From positions 1 to 64,000 of the forward strand of contig NZ_JACJRU010000032.1 of assembly GCF_014697425.1 (NCBI RefSeq): 64,000 nt of DNA, given 5' to 3'. This DNA comes from Nostoc sp. FACHB-110. GTDB lineage: Bacteria; Cyanobacteriota; Cyanobacteriia; Cyanobacteriales; Nostocaceae. The translations under genes were made by a program, and so were the position numbers. Under the pieces are notes generated by a model. It saw only the letters and a program-made list of their open reading frames with translations. It made no database searches and had not been told where the DNA came from. Shown here piece by piece: positions 36,152-45,076 of the stretch (its first letter is position 1; every line of letters starts with the position of its first letter).

Positions 36152-37036
36152 TTATCCGACTTGCTGGTTTAACCAAGCTTCTAAATCTGCTACAACGGAA
36201 AAATCTAATAACGCCTCTGCTAAAAGAGACAATTGCTCAATAGATAATCCTCGAATTCGTTCAATCAACGCTGAATCAATTTCACCAAAACGACGATTTA
36301 GTTGACGTAGAATTAGATCCTGTTGTCCTTCTTGTTTAGCTCTTTCGCGGTCTTGCTGATAAAGTGGTTCTAATCGCATAATTAACTCTCTGTCATCTGA
36401 TTCTAAATTTTGATTGATTTTTAAATTTTCGCGCAAATTATAAACTAATTCTAGCGTCGCTTTTCTGTATGGATGATTTGATGGTAAAGCTTGCAACTCA
36501 ATAATTGCCTGTGACTGTACATTTCCCCTGCCCAGAATTCTCAGCCACAAAGTTTCCGGTGTTGATGGTAGTTGATGTATAGCTACAATTGCTGTCCTTA
36601 AAGCATCACCTAAAAAGTATATTCCTGGCAACCACCCCGATTTCTGATTAACATTAAAGCTCGATAATATTGCTGGGGATGCAGTTGGAGTCAAAATCCA
36701 TAGTTTCGGAATATTTGAATCCTGGAGTTTGGTTTTATTAGCTTTAGCCTCTCGCCGCAATAGAGCTTTTACTTCTAATAATTTTTGAAGACAATCACAA
36801 ATTTCATCACTAGAAGCTGCATTCCGAAATGGTTCTAAAATTGCTGGAAATTCGGCAAATCTTCCCAGTAGCCCTAACAATTCTAAATTAGAGTTTGACT
36901 ATGCTGATGGTGTAAATAACACATCAATTTCTTTAATTTCTCCTGATACTTTTTGTGAAGATTTTACTTCCCCATAAGGTTTTAGCAGTTCTTCTAGATA
37001 GTCTTTGGCAAATTCATCATGTACAAACCGAGTCAT
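36152..37036 (-). pseudogene. DUF4351 / Rpn-type protein with an in-frame amber stop
   Basis: From ATG 37036 the frame reads MTRFVHDEFAKDYLEELLKP and reaches FTPSA, then TAG at 36901-36899 (codon 46), and continues in frame with SNSNLELLGLLGRFAEFPAI to a DUF4351-type end (LILRQLNRRFGEIDSALIER, LLDFSVVADLEAWL). These cyanobacterial proteins resemble Rpn/PD-(D/E)XK transposase-like nucleases fused to DUF4351. The stop removes the conserved N-terminal nuclease part from any product started downstream. Confidence 0.8.
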
Positions 37037-37079
37037 TCAATTTAGTTTATTTAGAATTGATTTGAAGTGATTAATAATA

Positions 37080-37259
37080 TTTTATGCTTCGTTGGTGACT
37101 AAACAGGTGGAATCTGGAGTGAAATCAGTCAAAAAGTCATTCAGTACCTTCATTTCGGATGAGCGTTGGGGTGTGATGGTGGCTTTTGAGGAAGTGCAGC
37201 CTGTGATGTTCTCTCAGTTGGTGGCGGAGGCTCCCGATTGGGTGCAGTGGATGGCGTAG
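37080..37259 (+). pseudogene. repA C-terminal fragment, copy 4
   Basis: FYASLVTKQVESGVKSVKKS, FSTFISDERWGVMVAFEEVQ, PVMFSQLVAEAPDWVQWMA-stop. It is the most diverged copy of the repA end and lies right behind the DUF4351 gene's start, in opposite orientation to it. Nothing of the upstream gene remains. Confidence 0.88.
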
Positions 37260-37296
37260 GTTTTGGTGATAATTTCAAGAAGGTAAAGCACGAAAG

Positions 37297-37767
37297 ATGC
37301 AAGCAGTGAACGTTCAAATCGTCCATTTTCCTGAGACTAAGGTGGCAGCTATAGAACATTGTGGGCCGCCGCATCTCGAATACAAGACTGTTCAAAAGCT
37401 CATTGAATGGCGGCTAGCAAATCGACTGCCTCCCGCTCACCACCGGAGTTACGGAATTCATTACAACGACCCACACAGTACACCTCCTGAAGAATATCGA
37501 GTTGACTTCTGCATCTGTGTGGAAAATGACATTCCTGCGAATCCGCAAGGCGTGGTGAACAAAATCATTCCGGGCGGTCGCTGTGCTATGATGCGGCATT
37601 CGGGTTCGCGCGAGAACGTATCAGCAGCATCCTACCTTTACGAAGTCTGGTTTCCCAATAGCGGGGAAGCGTTGAGAGACTTCCCGATCTTTTTTCACTA
37701 CGTCAACGTCGGACTCCATGTACAGGAACAAGAGATGATTGCAGACGTGTATTTGCCATTGCGCTAA
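37297..37767 (+). CDS. GyrI-like small-molecule-binding domain protein
   Basis: A 156-residue stand-alone GyrI-like (AraC effector-binding type) domain. Seen: VQIVHFPETKVAAIEHCGPP, a SYGIHYNDPHSTPPEEYRVD block, DFCICVENDIP and the conserved end DFPIFFHYVNVGLHVQEQEM. Such proteins bind hydrophobic small molecules or hydrolyse cyclopropanoid-type compounds; some relieve gyrase inhibition. AAGAAGGTAAAG precedes the ATG. It has higher GC than its surroundings. Confidence 0.85.
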   Translation: MQAVNVQIVHFPETKVAAIEHCGPPHLEYKTVQKLIEWRLANRLPPAHHRSYGIHYNDPHSTPPEEYRVDFCICVENDIPANPQGVVNKIIPGGRCAMMRHSGSRENVSAASYLYEVWFPNSGEALRDFPIFFHYVNVGLHVQEQEMIADVYLPLR

Positions 37768-38230
37768 CAGTTCTCTCCACCATCTTGTTTTGCAAAAGGT
37801 AAATGTCGTTGAAAATCCGGCTTTGCATAGATTCTAAGTTAAAACCTGCTTTGCAACTTAGACTTAATTTAAATCTGCATCAGTCACACGGATGTTCCGC
37901 TTGAGAGGAGCGAGCGCATGAATTTCTACTTGATTTCCATCTTTCCTTTCTATCACCATCGCCAACAACTACAGCGTTTTATACTTAAAAAGCCCTGATA
38001 AAAATTCAGGGCTTAGTTCTGTATGTGGTTTATTTGAATGCCAGTCTAAAAATTTTGAAGAGCGGTTTTCTATACAATTAATCATCCCTGAATTAATTAC
38101 TTTAAGATAGTCTCGAATCTACCCATTTTTCCCTAGATAGCTATTTTATAAAGTCTTAATATTTGCAGATATCCTGACTCTTTAACTTTGCCCAAGCCAG
38201 CCAATTATTCGCCATCCTTAACTTCGAGTT

Positions 38231-38414
38231 GATAACCCTCATTTGTTACTTTTGCCAGAGAATAATCCATGATATATACAGAATAAGGCTTTTACCAAAA
38301 AAGCTAGATTTGGGACGTTCTATTAGAAAATAAACGCTCAAACACTTATTATATATAAAGTTAAAAAATCGGCTCAGTTTTTTCTTTTTTTAGAGTGACA
38401 GAACAAGGTTAAGG
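38231..38414. repeat. Dispersed repeat D, copy 2
   Basis: GATAACCCTCATTTGTTAC on to GAACAAGGTTAAGG; same order and length as copy 1 at 28108-28290. Confidence 0.85.
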
Positions 38415-38634
38415 AAAAATTGGCATTTGAGTATTATTAGCTTGGATTTGCGTCCATATCCTTCTTCCATTTTTGTTATTATGTCCATTTTCTTTATCCA
38501 AAGTTGCGTAGCTTGTCGCCCTTGGCATCGCTTGATTAATGCCTTAACGAAGTTATAAGTATTTCAGGGAGCAACTTGTCCAACTTCTTCTTCCAAACCT
38601 GTCCAAAATCTTCTTAAAGTCACACATTATTATG

Positions 38635-38667
38635 ACGGTCTTCATCAAATTACGAGACCGTTTTTTT
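38635..38667 (+). terminator. Rho-independent terminator without an obvious gene
   Basis: ACGGTCT (38635-38641) pairs with AGACCGT (38655-38661), followed by seven T. No protein gene ends upstream, so it may end a small RNA or a lost gene. Confidence 0.65.
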
Positions 38668-38858
38668 ACCATTAAACTGTACACTACAGGTAGCTGCTTA
38701 ATAGCTGTATAGTTCATTCTCAATAAGCACTTACATTTTTCAAGGAGTCTGTGCTGCTCAAACCATTATCTAGCCTGCTTTAAGGGCGATGGTCGCCCCT
38801 TGAACGCTGTTAGACAGGCATATTTCTCGTAAAGTACGTATGCTTACAGGAATGTAAT

Positions 38859-39557
38859 ATGGAAACCAATGATAATAGCTCAACAGCTTTTCCTATAGAA
38901 TCCAAAGTCATATCTACGAAGTTTGAAGAAATCATTGATTGGACTTTAGCATCGAAAAGCAATTTAGAATTAAAGACCAAAGAAGAGAAGCAACAACGCT
39001 TGGCTATGTTAGCGGAAGATACACGATGCAGGTTAAAGCGAAGTGCTATGGACATTTATTGTATAGGTCTCAACTTATTAGAAGCTCAAAATATTATAGA
39101 GCATGGTGAGTTTCTACCTTGGTTAAAACAAGAGTTCGGAATGAGTAAGACTTCAGCTTATGAGTTTATAAATGTTGCTAAAGCTTTTGAATCTAAACTT
39201 GCGCTTATCGGAAATTTGATTAATAGTATGACTCCTACTGCCCTATATAAGTTAGCGGCCCCTAGTACTCCTGTAGCGGCTAGAGATGAAGCAATCGCTC
39301 TTGTAAAGGCAGGAGAAGTAATAGATCGAGATGTTGCTAAGAACTTGATTAGTAAATATAAACCTTCTAAGGTAATAGAACAGCAACGGGAAGCTTCTTC
39401 AACCAGCAAAAATAGTAATCCAAATCAATCTGAAATACAGAAATTAATGGTGGAGCGTGATACCTATAAACAACAATTAACAATATTGAAGATGGCAAAT
39501 GAGCAACTTAAGCTAGAGGTTGCTAAACTTCGTTCAGAATTAGCTTTATTTCAATAA
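38859..39557 (+). CDS. DUF3102-like protein with C-terminal coiled coil
   Basis: A 232-residue protein. Residues ~55-105 (DIYCIGLNLLEAQNIIEHGE, FLPWLKQEFGMSKTSAYEFI) match DUF3102, a helical DNA-binding-like domain of phage and plasmid proteins. The C-terminal ~35 residues form a leucine-rich coiled coil (YKQQLTILKMANEQLKLEVA). It is often found near plasmid partition or replication genes, and a related domain occurs in the broken gene at 50771-51701. Function unknown. Confidence 0.75.
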   Translation: METNDNSSTAFPIESKVISTKFEEIIDWTLASKSNLELKTKEEKQQRLAMLAEDTRCRLKRSAMDIYCIGLNLLEAQNIIEHGEFLPWLKQEFGMSKTSAYEFINVAKAFESKLALIGNLINSMTPTALYKLAAPSTPVAARDEAIALVKAGEVIDRDVAKNLISKYKPSKVIEQQREASSTSKNSNPNQSEIQKLMVERDTYKQQLTILKMANEQLKLEVAKLRSELALFQ

Positions 39558-39639
39558 GATTGGATATAGGAGGTGACAGGCTTCCGCCGTGAGCGTCAGC
39601 CGTTCGCTGAAAGCGTTCTCGCAGGGGTACGGTAACAGG

Positions 39640-39786
39640 CAATACCTTTCGGTTAAGATATCTCTTCGTTGAAGCAGCACTTGTGCGGAGGAGCAGAGGG
39701 GCAGGGGAGAGGTTACTGTCATTCTCCCCTGCACCCCTGCACTCTTGCTTGCCTACACGAGTAAATTCCTTATCCGAAAAGTATTG
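39640..39786. mobile_element. MITE family A, copy 3
   Basis: 147 bp, ends CAATACCTTTCGGTTAAGAT and TTATCCGAAAAGTATTG, with inner GGGGCAGGGGAG and CTCCCCTGCACCCC that pair. It is the cleanest short copy of the family. No target duplication was seen. Confidence 0.85.
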
Positions 39787-40586
39787 GGATTCGAGCTTTT
39801 ATACAACTAGAATTAATACTCTCTGAAGTGTTAATTGAAAGTTGGTATGAAATCCAAAGTAATTTATCTCTTCAAGTGGCTCGTGACTTTATCTTAGAAC
39901 ACTTAACGCAAAAGTGTAACTTGACTGCATAATATCAATTTTCTGTCAATACGTAAATCCTATAATTTATTAACAGTAATGCTCGAAAATCCATAGTTAA
40001 TACTTATGCTTATAATTGATGAATTATTGCCATAAAGCTGATATCAGACATATATTTGCTGTATACTAAGTTTATGTTTCCTATTTGACTTGTAAAGGCT
40101 AAAAAAACAAAAAAAGGATGCAATTGAGTAAAGCATTTTTAAGCGACGGGTTAAAGGGATGAAATTTTCTTTTTCCCTTTAACCTTTCCCCGACATTTTG
40201 CAAAAGTTACTTTTGCAAGACGTTTAGGTCATAACCTGTAAATATTTACTACAGCACTATTAAAAACAATGAGTAAAATACAAGATAGTATTTTGTCCCA
40301 GTAAAAATAGAAGTTGCTAGAGTTTTTAATTCTAGTAGTCAAAACATCTGGGCATTCACCCCTAGTGTGGTAAAACTTGCTAGAGATACTTTGGAAACCT
40401 ATAAGAATCGTTTTTGATTTTCTTTCGCGCAAACACAATTAAGCCTTTCGTTTCACCTCTCAAGTTAGTTTTGCCGTTCTAGATTCACCCTAAATTGATG
40501 GCTAGACAGCGTAAATTACCAATTTTTTATACGCTTGTTCCAGGATGTAAGAAATGAAGTAGCTTACCTAAATATTGTTTAGTATG
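39787..40586. other. AT-rich spacer with a GGGTTAAAGGG/CCCTTTAACC hairpin
   Basis: No gene supported. Near 40148-40186 GGGTTAAAGGG is followed by CCCTTTAACC, a pattern repeated inside the degenerate MITE at 40587-40704. A 69-codon minus frame (40229-40438) has no family features. Confidence 0.45.
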
Positions 40587-40704
40587 CAATACTATTCAGT
40601 TAAGCATTTTGAAATATGAATTTGGTTTGGGAAAAGGTTAAAGAGTAAGGGTTAAAGGTCTTTTTCTTTTTCCCTTCCCTTTTCCCTTTAACCGACAAGT
40701 ATTG
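40587..40704. mobile_element. MITE family A-like degenerate copy 5
   Basis: CAATACTATTCAGTTAAG at the left and CTTTAACCGACAAGTATTG at the right resemble the family A ends; the inside differs (AAAGGGTTAAAGG and CCTTTAACC arms). The spacer behind it, 40705-40926, holds short HIP1-like boxes only. Confidence 0.55.
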
Positions 40705-40926
40705 TGAAAAATCCGGCGTTGTATAGAGTGTCCACAGTTAGCACTTAAGTTTACTGTTGATGCCATCCTCCGCAACAACTCAACGCGATCTCTTTTCCAC
40801 TACCCACCACTAGCCTTCACGCGACCGCGACAGTTTCATTGAAATTGAGAGGAGTGATCGCACTTGTACACAGCAAGACTAATCGCCTTATCATCAAATC
40901 TGCAATTCGACACCAAATCTGTAGTG

Positions 40927-41202
40927 CTAAGGTGCTACTTTTTCTCGAAACCGTTTGCCAGCAGAAAACGCAGGCACTCTAGTGGCTGGAATCGTAATTT
41001 TCTCCTTGGTTTTTGGATTCAGCCCTTCACGTTCGGAGCGTTTCCTTCGCTCGAATGAGCCAAAACCAATCAATGTTACCTTCTCCCCGTTTGCTACAGC
41101 TTCGGTCACGACTTCTAAAAAAGCTGATATCACCTCATCGGCTTGTTTTTTTGTGATGTTGGTCTTTGCTGCTACGGTATCCACTAATTCACCCTTGTTC
41201 AT
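40927..41202 (-). CDS. HU family DNA-binding protein
   Basis: A complete 91-residue HU: MNKGELVDTVAAKTNITKKQ, the GFGSFERRKRSEREGLNPKT arm region and the closing PATRVPAFSAGKRFREKV. HU dimers bend DNA and help replication, recombination and nucleoid packing. A plasmid copy may serve replication initiation or nucleoid silencing. Transcribed alone on the minus strand; GGGGAAT precedes the ATG. Distinct from IHF, as the sequence follows the cyanobacterial HU type throughout. Confidence 0.95.
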   Translation of the reverse strand: MNKGELVDTVAAKTNITKKQADEVISAFLEVVTEAVANGEKVTLIGFGSFERRKRSEREGLNPKTKEKITIPATRVPAFSAGKRFREKVAP

Positions 41203-41330
41203 AAATTCCCCTGAAGTATTGCAAGTATTGGCAATGTATCATCAGTAACTCTTGTTAGCAAAGGGGGAACAGGAATAAAACTTAAAAATGTAATACTATT
41301 ACAAAGCCTTTTAAATTTTATCAGTTGCCG

Positions 41331-41502
41331 CAAGAGTGGGGCTAAGGGCAAAAACACCGTTACCGCAGATGTTAGTACTTGGTTTGAGTGGGCGCGGCGG
41401 CAGCGGATTGTGTTGGCGATGTCGGGTGGGGTCGTTTATACGGTCGATGGGGAGGCTGTTGCATTGGCAGAGATGATGCGGCGGTTTCCGGGTGGGGAGT
41501 AA
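41331..41502 (+). pseudogene. C-terminal fragment of a 3267-type replication accessory gene
   Basis: CKSGAKGKNTVTADVSTWFE, WARRQRIVLAMSGGVVYTVD, then AEMMRRFPGGE-stop match residues ~285-350 of the protein at 3267-4319 nearly perfectly. The upstream part is missing; homology starts abruptly at 41331. A terminator follows at 41586. Confidence 0.92.
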
Positions 41503-41585
41503 GTATTAGGGCAGACGCATCATGTCATCGAATTTTCGTAAAAAATTGATTACCCTGTTTTCAAGTTCTTTTCTCAGATTCTGCT

Positions 41586-41624
41586 AATAGGGGGACTGTG
41601 TTCAAGTACACCCCCTATTTTTTC
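41586..41624 (+). terminator. Rho-independent terminator
   Basis: AATAGGGGG (41586-41594) pairs with CCCCCTATT (41611-41619), followed by a T-run. It probably once ended the replication accessory gene. Confidence 0.7.
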
Positions 41625-41688
41625 TTTGATTGCCTGTGCCATTTAGTCTAAACTCCAGAAATTTTGGGGAGATAGTATAATAAAACTA

Positions 41689-41919
41689 TTGGACTGGATG
41701 TATGATGCACTTTCATATTTTCCGAAAAGTATAGGTACAATAGTTAGATGGTTTGGGGAAATAGTCGGTTATTTTGACGGAAAAACCACTAGTGGTGCTG
41801 TAGAAGGAATTAATAATAAACTCAAGTTAATAAAAAGGCTTGGATATGGCTTTCGTAATTTTAGCAATTTCAGATTACGCAGTTTATTAAACTGGCACTT
41901 TACTATTAATTCTCCATAA
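41689..41919 (+). pseudogene. ISL3-family transposase C-terminal fragment
   Basis: The reading frame ends SGAVEGINNKLKLIKRLGYG then FRNFSNFRLRSLLNWHF, the conserved C-terminal catalytic glutamate region of ISL3/DDE transposases. The upstream domains are gone. It ends right where the DUF928 remnant begins. Confidence 0.8.
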
Positions 41920-42670
41920 AATTAACCGAAGAACCAAAAAACCTTTAGTAAACCAAAAAAAGCCTCGCCCAAATCAAAATCAAAACACCAGAGCAAAAGT
42001 CACTTTCGTTCAACCACCTCTAGGACAAAGAACGCCGAAAGGAACTGTACCTGGCGGAAGTCGTGGCTGCCCACAAGCTGCCCCTAATCCCTTTACTGCT
42101 ATAGTTCCAGTTACTAAGTATTCCCATAAAACTCAATTGCGTTGGGGTCTAACAACTGAGGCTCACCCTACTTTCTGGTATTACCTGCCTTATGAATCTG
42201 AGTCGATAACTTCAGCCAAATTATTTCTGCGTGATCGCACGAATCGTAAACTCTACGATACTTCTGTGAAATTAACGGGAACACCAGGATTTGCGAGTAT
42301 TTCACTTCCAGATACTGCACCATCATTAGAAAATAACCAATAGTATCAGGTAGATTTGCTAATTGATATTTCTTGCTTTAGTGATTCAGATACCCAAAGG
42401 CTAATTGCACAAGCATGGGTGAAAAGGGAGGCATCAACTCCAGCACTTAACAAAGAGTTACAGAGTGCCACAACATTGGAAAAAGCAATCCTTTATGCCA
42501 AAAATGGCTTTTGGTTTGAGGCGCTAACAACTGTAGCTGAACTTCGCCGTAGTAATCCACAAGATCCACAGTGGAGTCACCTGTTACAGTCCGCAGATTT
42601 TGGAGATTTTGCCAATGAACCAATAGTAAATTGTTGCATTTCTCAAAAATCGGTTCCAAATCCAGAGTAA
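41915..42670 (+). pseudogene. DUF928 protein, 5'-truncated and with an in-frame amber stop
   Basis: One frame runs from the ISL3 junction: VTFVQPPLGQRTPKGTVPGG, SRGCPQAAPNPFTAIVPV, TTEAHPTFWYYLPYESES and GTPGFASISLPDTAPSLENN, all typical of DUF928. A TAG at 42341-42343 stands where family members usually have a residue such as Trp, and the same frame continues with YQVDLLIDISCF to a TPR-like end (GFWFEALTTVAELRR). The signal peptide and start are lost to the transposase remnant. Confidence 0.8.
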
Positions 42671-42909
42671 TTGAAAGCGCTGTTATTTGTATTGTCAATT
42701 TTGCGTGTAAATTCTTATAAAAACTTTTATAAAGATGAGCAAGGTATTGCAGAAAATGAGTAGTAGTAGCTTGAAATAGAGATAAGAACATCGCAATATA
42801 CAAATGATGAAAACTCCATTTCAGTTTGATATAAGTGTTGATCAAGGCTTACATTGCCCATAAAAGTATACCACAACTATCTAGTAAGTAGTTTTACCAT
42901 ACTAAAGTC

Positions 42910-44154
42910 ATGAACTTAAATTTACTGAAACCAAAACGCATTTTCTCGTTGAGTTTATTTTCTGCTGTTATATTTCTTTCTGGACTTCCTAGCCTAGCTT
43001 TGACTGTCCAAGAAGTACCTAATCCTCGACAAAAGAATGGTAGTTGGGTAACAGATATGGCAGGAATACTCAATGATGAGACAGAAACCCAAATCAATCA
43101 AATGATCTCTCAATTAGAGGCAAAAAACGGTGCAGAAATGGCAGTAGTAACTGTACCAAAAACCGCCCCAGCAGCATCTCCAAGAGAATTTGCTACGGAA
43201 TTATTTAATAAGTGGGGAATTGGTAAGAAAGAACAAAATAATGGTGTATTGTTTTTAATATCAATCAGCGATCGCCGAGTTGAAATAGAGACAGGTTATG
43301 GGATAGAAGCGATTTTACCCGATGCCAAAGTAGGGAATATTATTGATACTCAAATTATTCCTCGATTCAAAAAAGCAGATTTTGCAGGGGGTACACTGGC
43401 TGGAACAAAAGCATTGATAGTAGTTTTAGAGTCTGAGTCACCGTCCACAAATGGAGAACAAACTCCTCTTGAGGTAGCAACTCCAAACCAAACAATTCCA
43501 GAAGTACAAGAAACTTCAAATGACGGCACTTTTTGGGAATCTTTAGTTAGTGGAAGTGGGATATTTGCATTAGTAATAGGAAGTATTATTTATCTAAAAC
43601 GCCCTCGAAAAATTGCTATCGAGCCATCAGGATATACACGTAAAAAGCAGGGCAACTACATCTTTGTATGTGCTGATTGTCAACAGCCGATGGTAAAAGT
43701 GGACGAAACCATAGTCGAACCACATCTAAGTAAACCAAAAAAAACAGCACAAAACATTGGTAGTGTCAGATTTGAAGGTTGGGGATGTCCCCATTGCAGC
43801 CAGAATCTCACTGGTAAGGGATTTCATCTCATTGCCCTTGAGTCCTCTTCATCTCGCTTTAGAAACTGTCCACATTGTCAAGAGTTGACTGTCATTCGGA
43901 CTGAGAAGACCGTTAAACAAGCTACACAATATAGTTCAGGTAAACGATTAATTATTGACGATTGTCAAAGTTGTTCTTATAACCACCAAACAGAGGAAAC
44001 AATTCCTCCCCTCCCGCCACCTCCGCCACCACCTCCGCCATCATCACCCAGCAGTTCTTCGGTTAGTAGTAGTGGGAGTAGTGGAAGCAGTAGCGGTGGA
44101 AGCAGTTTCGGTGGTGGTAGTAGCGGCGGAGGTGGTGCTGGTGGCGGTTGGTAA
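42910..44154 (+). CDS. TPM-domain protein with zinc-ribbon and Ser/Gly-rich tail
   Basis: A 414-residue exported membrane protein. Signal peptide (IFSLSLFSAVIFLSGLPSLA), TPM domain at ~35-170 (WVTDMAGILNDETETQINQM, VTVPKTAPAAS, GVLFLISISDRRVEIETGYG, LPDAKVGNIID), membrane segment near 220 (SGIFALVIGSIIYL), then CxxC pairs (CADC, CPHC, CPHC, CQSC) forming zinc ribbons, a polyproline run and a glycine-rich tail ending GGGGAGGGW. TPM proteins of this type include Psb32, which protects photosystem II; this one has the YgcG-like architecture. Confidence 0.88.
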   Translation: MNLNLLKPKRIFSLSLFSAVIFLSGLPSLALTVQEVPNPRQKNGSWVTDMAGILNDETETQINQMISQLEAKNGAEMAVVTVPKTAPAASPREFATELFNKWGIGKKEQNNGVLFLISISDRRVEIETGYGIEAILPDAKVGNIIDTQIIPRFKKADFAGGTLAGTKALIVVLESESPSTNGEQTPLEVATPNQTIPEVQETSNDGTFWESLVSGSGIFALVIGSIIYLKRPRKIAIEPSGYTRKKQGNYIFVCADCQQPMVKVDETIVEPHLSKPKKTAQNIGSVRFEGWGCPHCSQNLTGKGFHLIALESSSSRFRNCPHCQELTVIRTEKTVKQATQYSSGKRLIIDDCQSCSYNHQTEETIPPLPPPPPPPPPSSPSSSSVSSSGSSGSSSGGSSFGGGSSGGGGAGGGW

Positions 44155-44414
44155 GGGAATGCCGAGAACTAATTTATGGTTGTCAGTCCCTACTCAACGG
44201 TGTCCAATTACCAGAAGGCACAAAAGCTGCCCAATATTGCGGATGCTCGTACTCCTGACTGTTGAGCATCTCTAACTGTGCAGCACGTAGAGATAATCAG
44301 TTTATTCAATACCATTGCCAAAATAAGAGCATGAAAAGGTAGATCGTTTCGTAGTATTGTTACATTGTATACGGCGTTGACAAATACGCTCGCCCTACTG
44401 CCCACTACCAACCA

Positions 44415-44882
44415 TCATGCCACCCCAACAGTTTCATTAAATGACCGCACAATATAAACAATCCCATCAGCATCATCATCCCCAAAAGCTCCCTCCAATC
44501 CTTCGTAGTGCAGATCAGTGAATGGTGGTTCATAGAGCAGTCCCGCATCCATTACACCGTTTTGAGTCAGGTAATCAATGATGGTTTCTACAAACCGAAT
44601 CTGAGTAGCATTGAAACTACTGCCCTCCAAATATCTACCAAATGCCTGCTTCGCAGCATTTCTGTCTAACCCAACCAACTGGCGAATGAACAGCTTGAGG
44701 TTGAGGTTTTTCCCGCAGACCTCCTCAAATCGCTCCTGGCTTTCAATGGCTTCAGCATTGAACAGCAGTTCTTCTAGGGATGCTAAATTGGTATCTGTTA
44801 ACGGGATATTGCGTTTGATCTTGGCGATCACGGCGATGGTTTTCATGCTCCCGAATATACGCAGGTTTTTGAGATAGCACAA
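44415..44882 (-). pseudogene. hsdR: Type I restriction enzyme HsdR, C-terminal remnant
   Basis: The frame carries an EcoEI-type R-subunit C-terminal domain: AKIKRNIPLTDTNLASLEEL, FIRQLVGLDRNAAKQAFGRY, IDYLTQNGVMDAGLLYEPPF and GIVYIVRSFNETVGVA-stop. The N-terminal nuclease and helicase are absent. Upstream, PAYIREHENH appears in another frame, so the remnant probably also has a frameshift near 44845. No hsdM or hsdS is near. It marks an old defence locus. Confidence 0.75.
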
Positions 44883-45076
44883 ATTCGATATTTCAGGTTT
44901 TTACCTATGCAGAGATAGCCAACTGGCTAAATACGAATATTTAAAAGTATCAAACAGAACAGACAAACTGGACACTATACTTAAAATATGGCATAGTAGT
45001 AAACAAAGTGATTTAAAAATAATTAATAAATAATTTGTAGTTTAAAATAGCTGAACTTAAAACTTAGAAATATTTT

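Larger units (their letters stand above)
37768..38858. other. Long spacer with repeat D copy 2 and a lone terminator
   Basis: No gene supported. Holds an AAGCCCTGA...TTCAGGGCTT hairpin near 37989-38014, repeat D copy 2 (38231-38414), the terminator at 38635-38667 and an AAGGGCGA-TGG-TCGCCCCTT hairpin near 38779-38798 upstream of the DUF3102 gene. Confidence 0.55.

Noticed and set aside
37905..37975. Similarity of TTGAGAGGAGCGAGCGCA to 40852-40861
   Set aside because: Too short to call a repeat family or gene remnant.
24406..42670. Stop-codon reassignment to explain in-frame TAA/TAG codons
   Set aside because: The stops are of two kinds and occur only in genes that look decayed; all intact genes use TAA, TAG and TGA as terminators.
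43955..44275. 106-codon frame overlapping the TPM gene tail
   Set aside because: It is a shifted reading of the proline/serine/glycine-rich repeats of the TPM protein.
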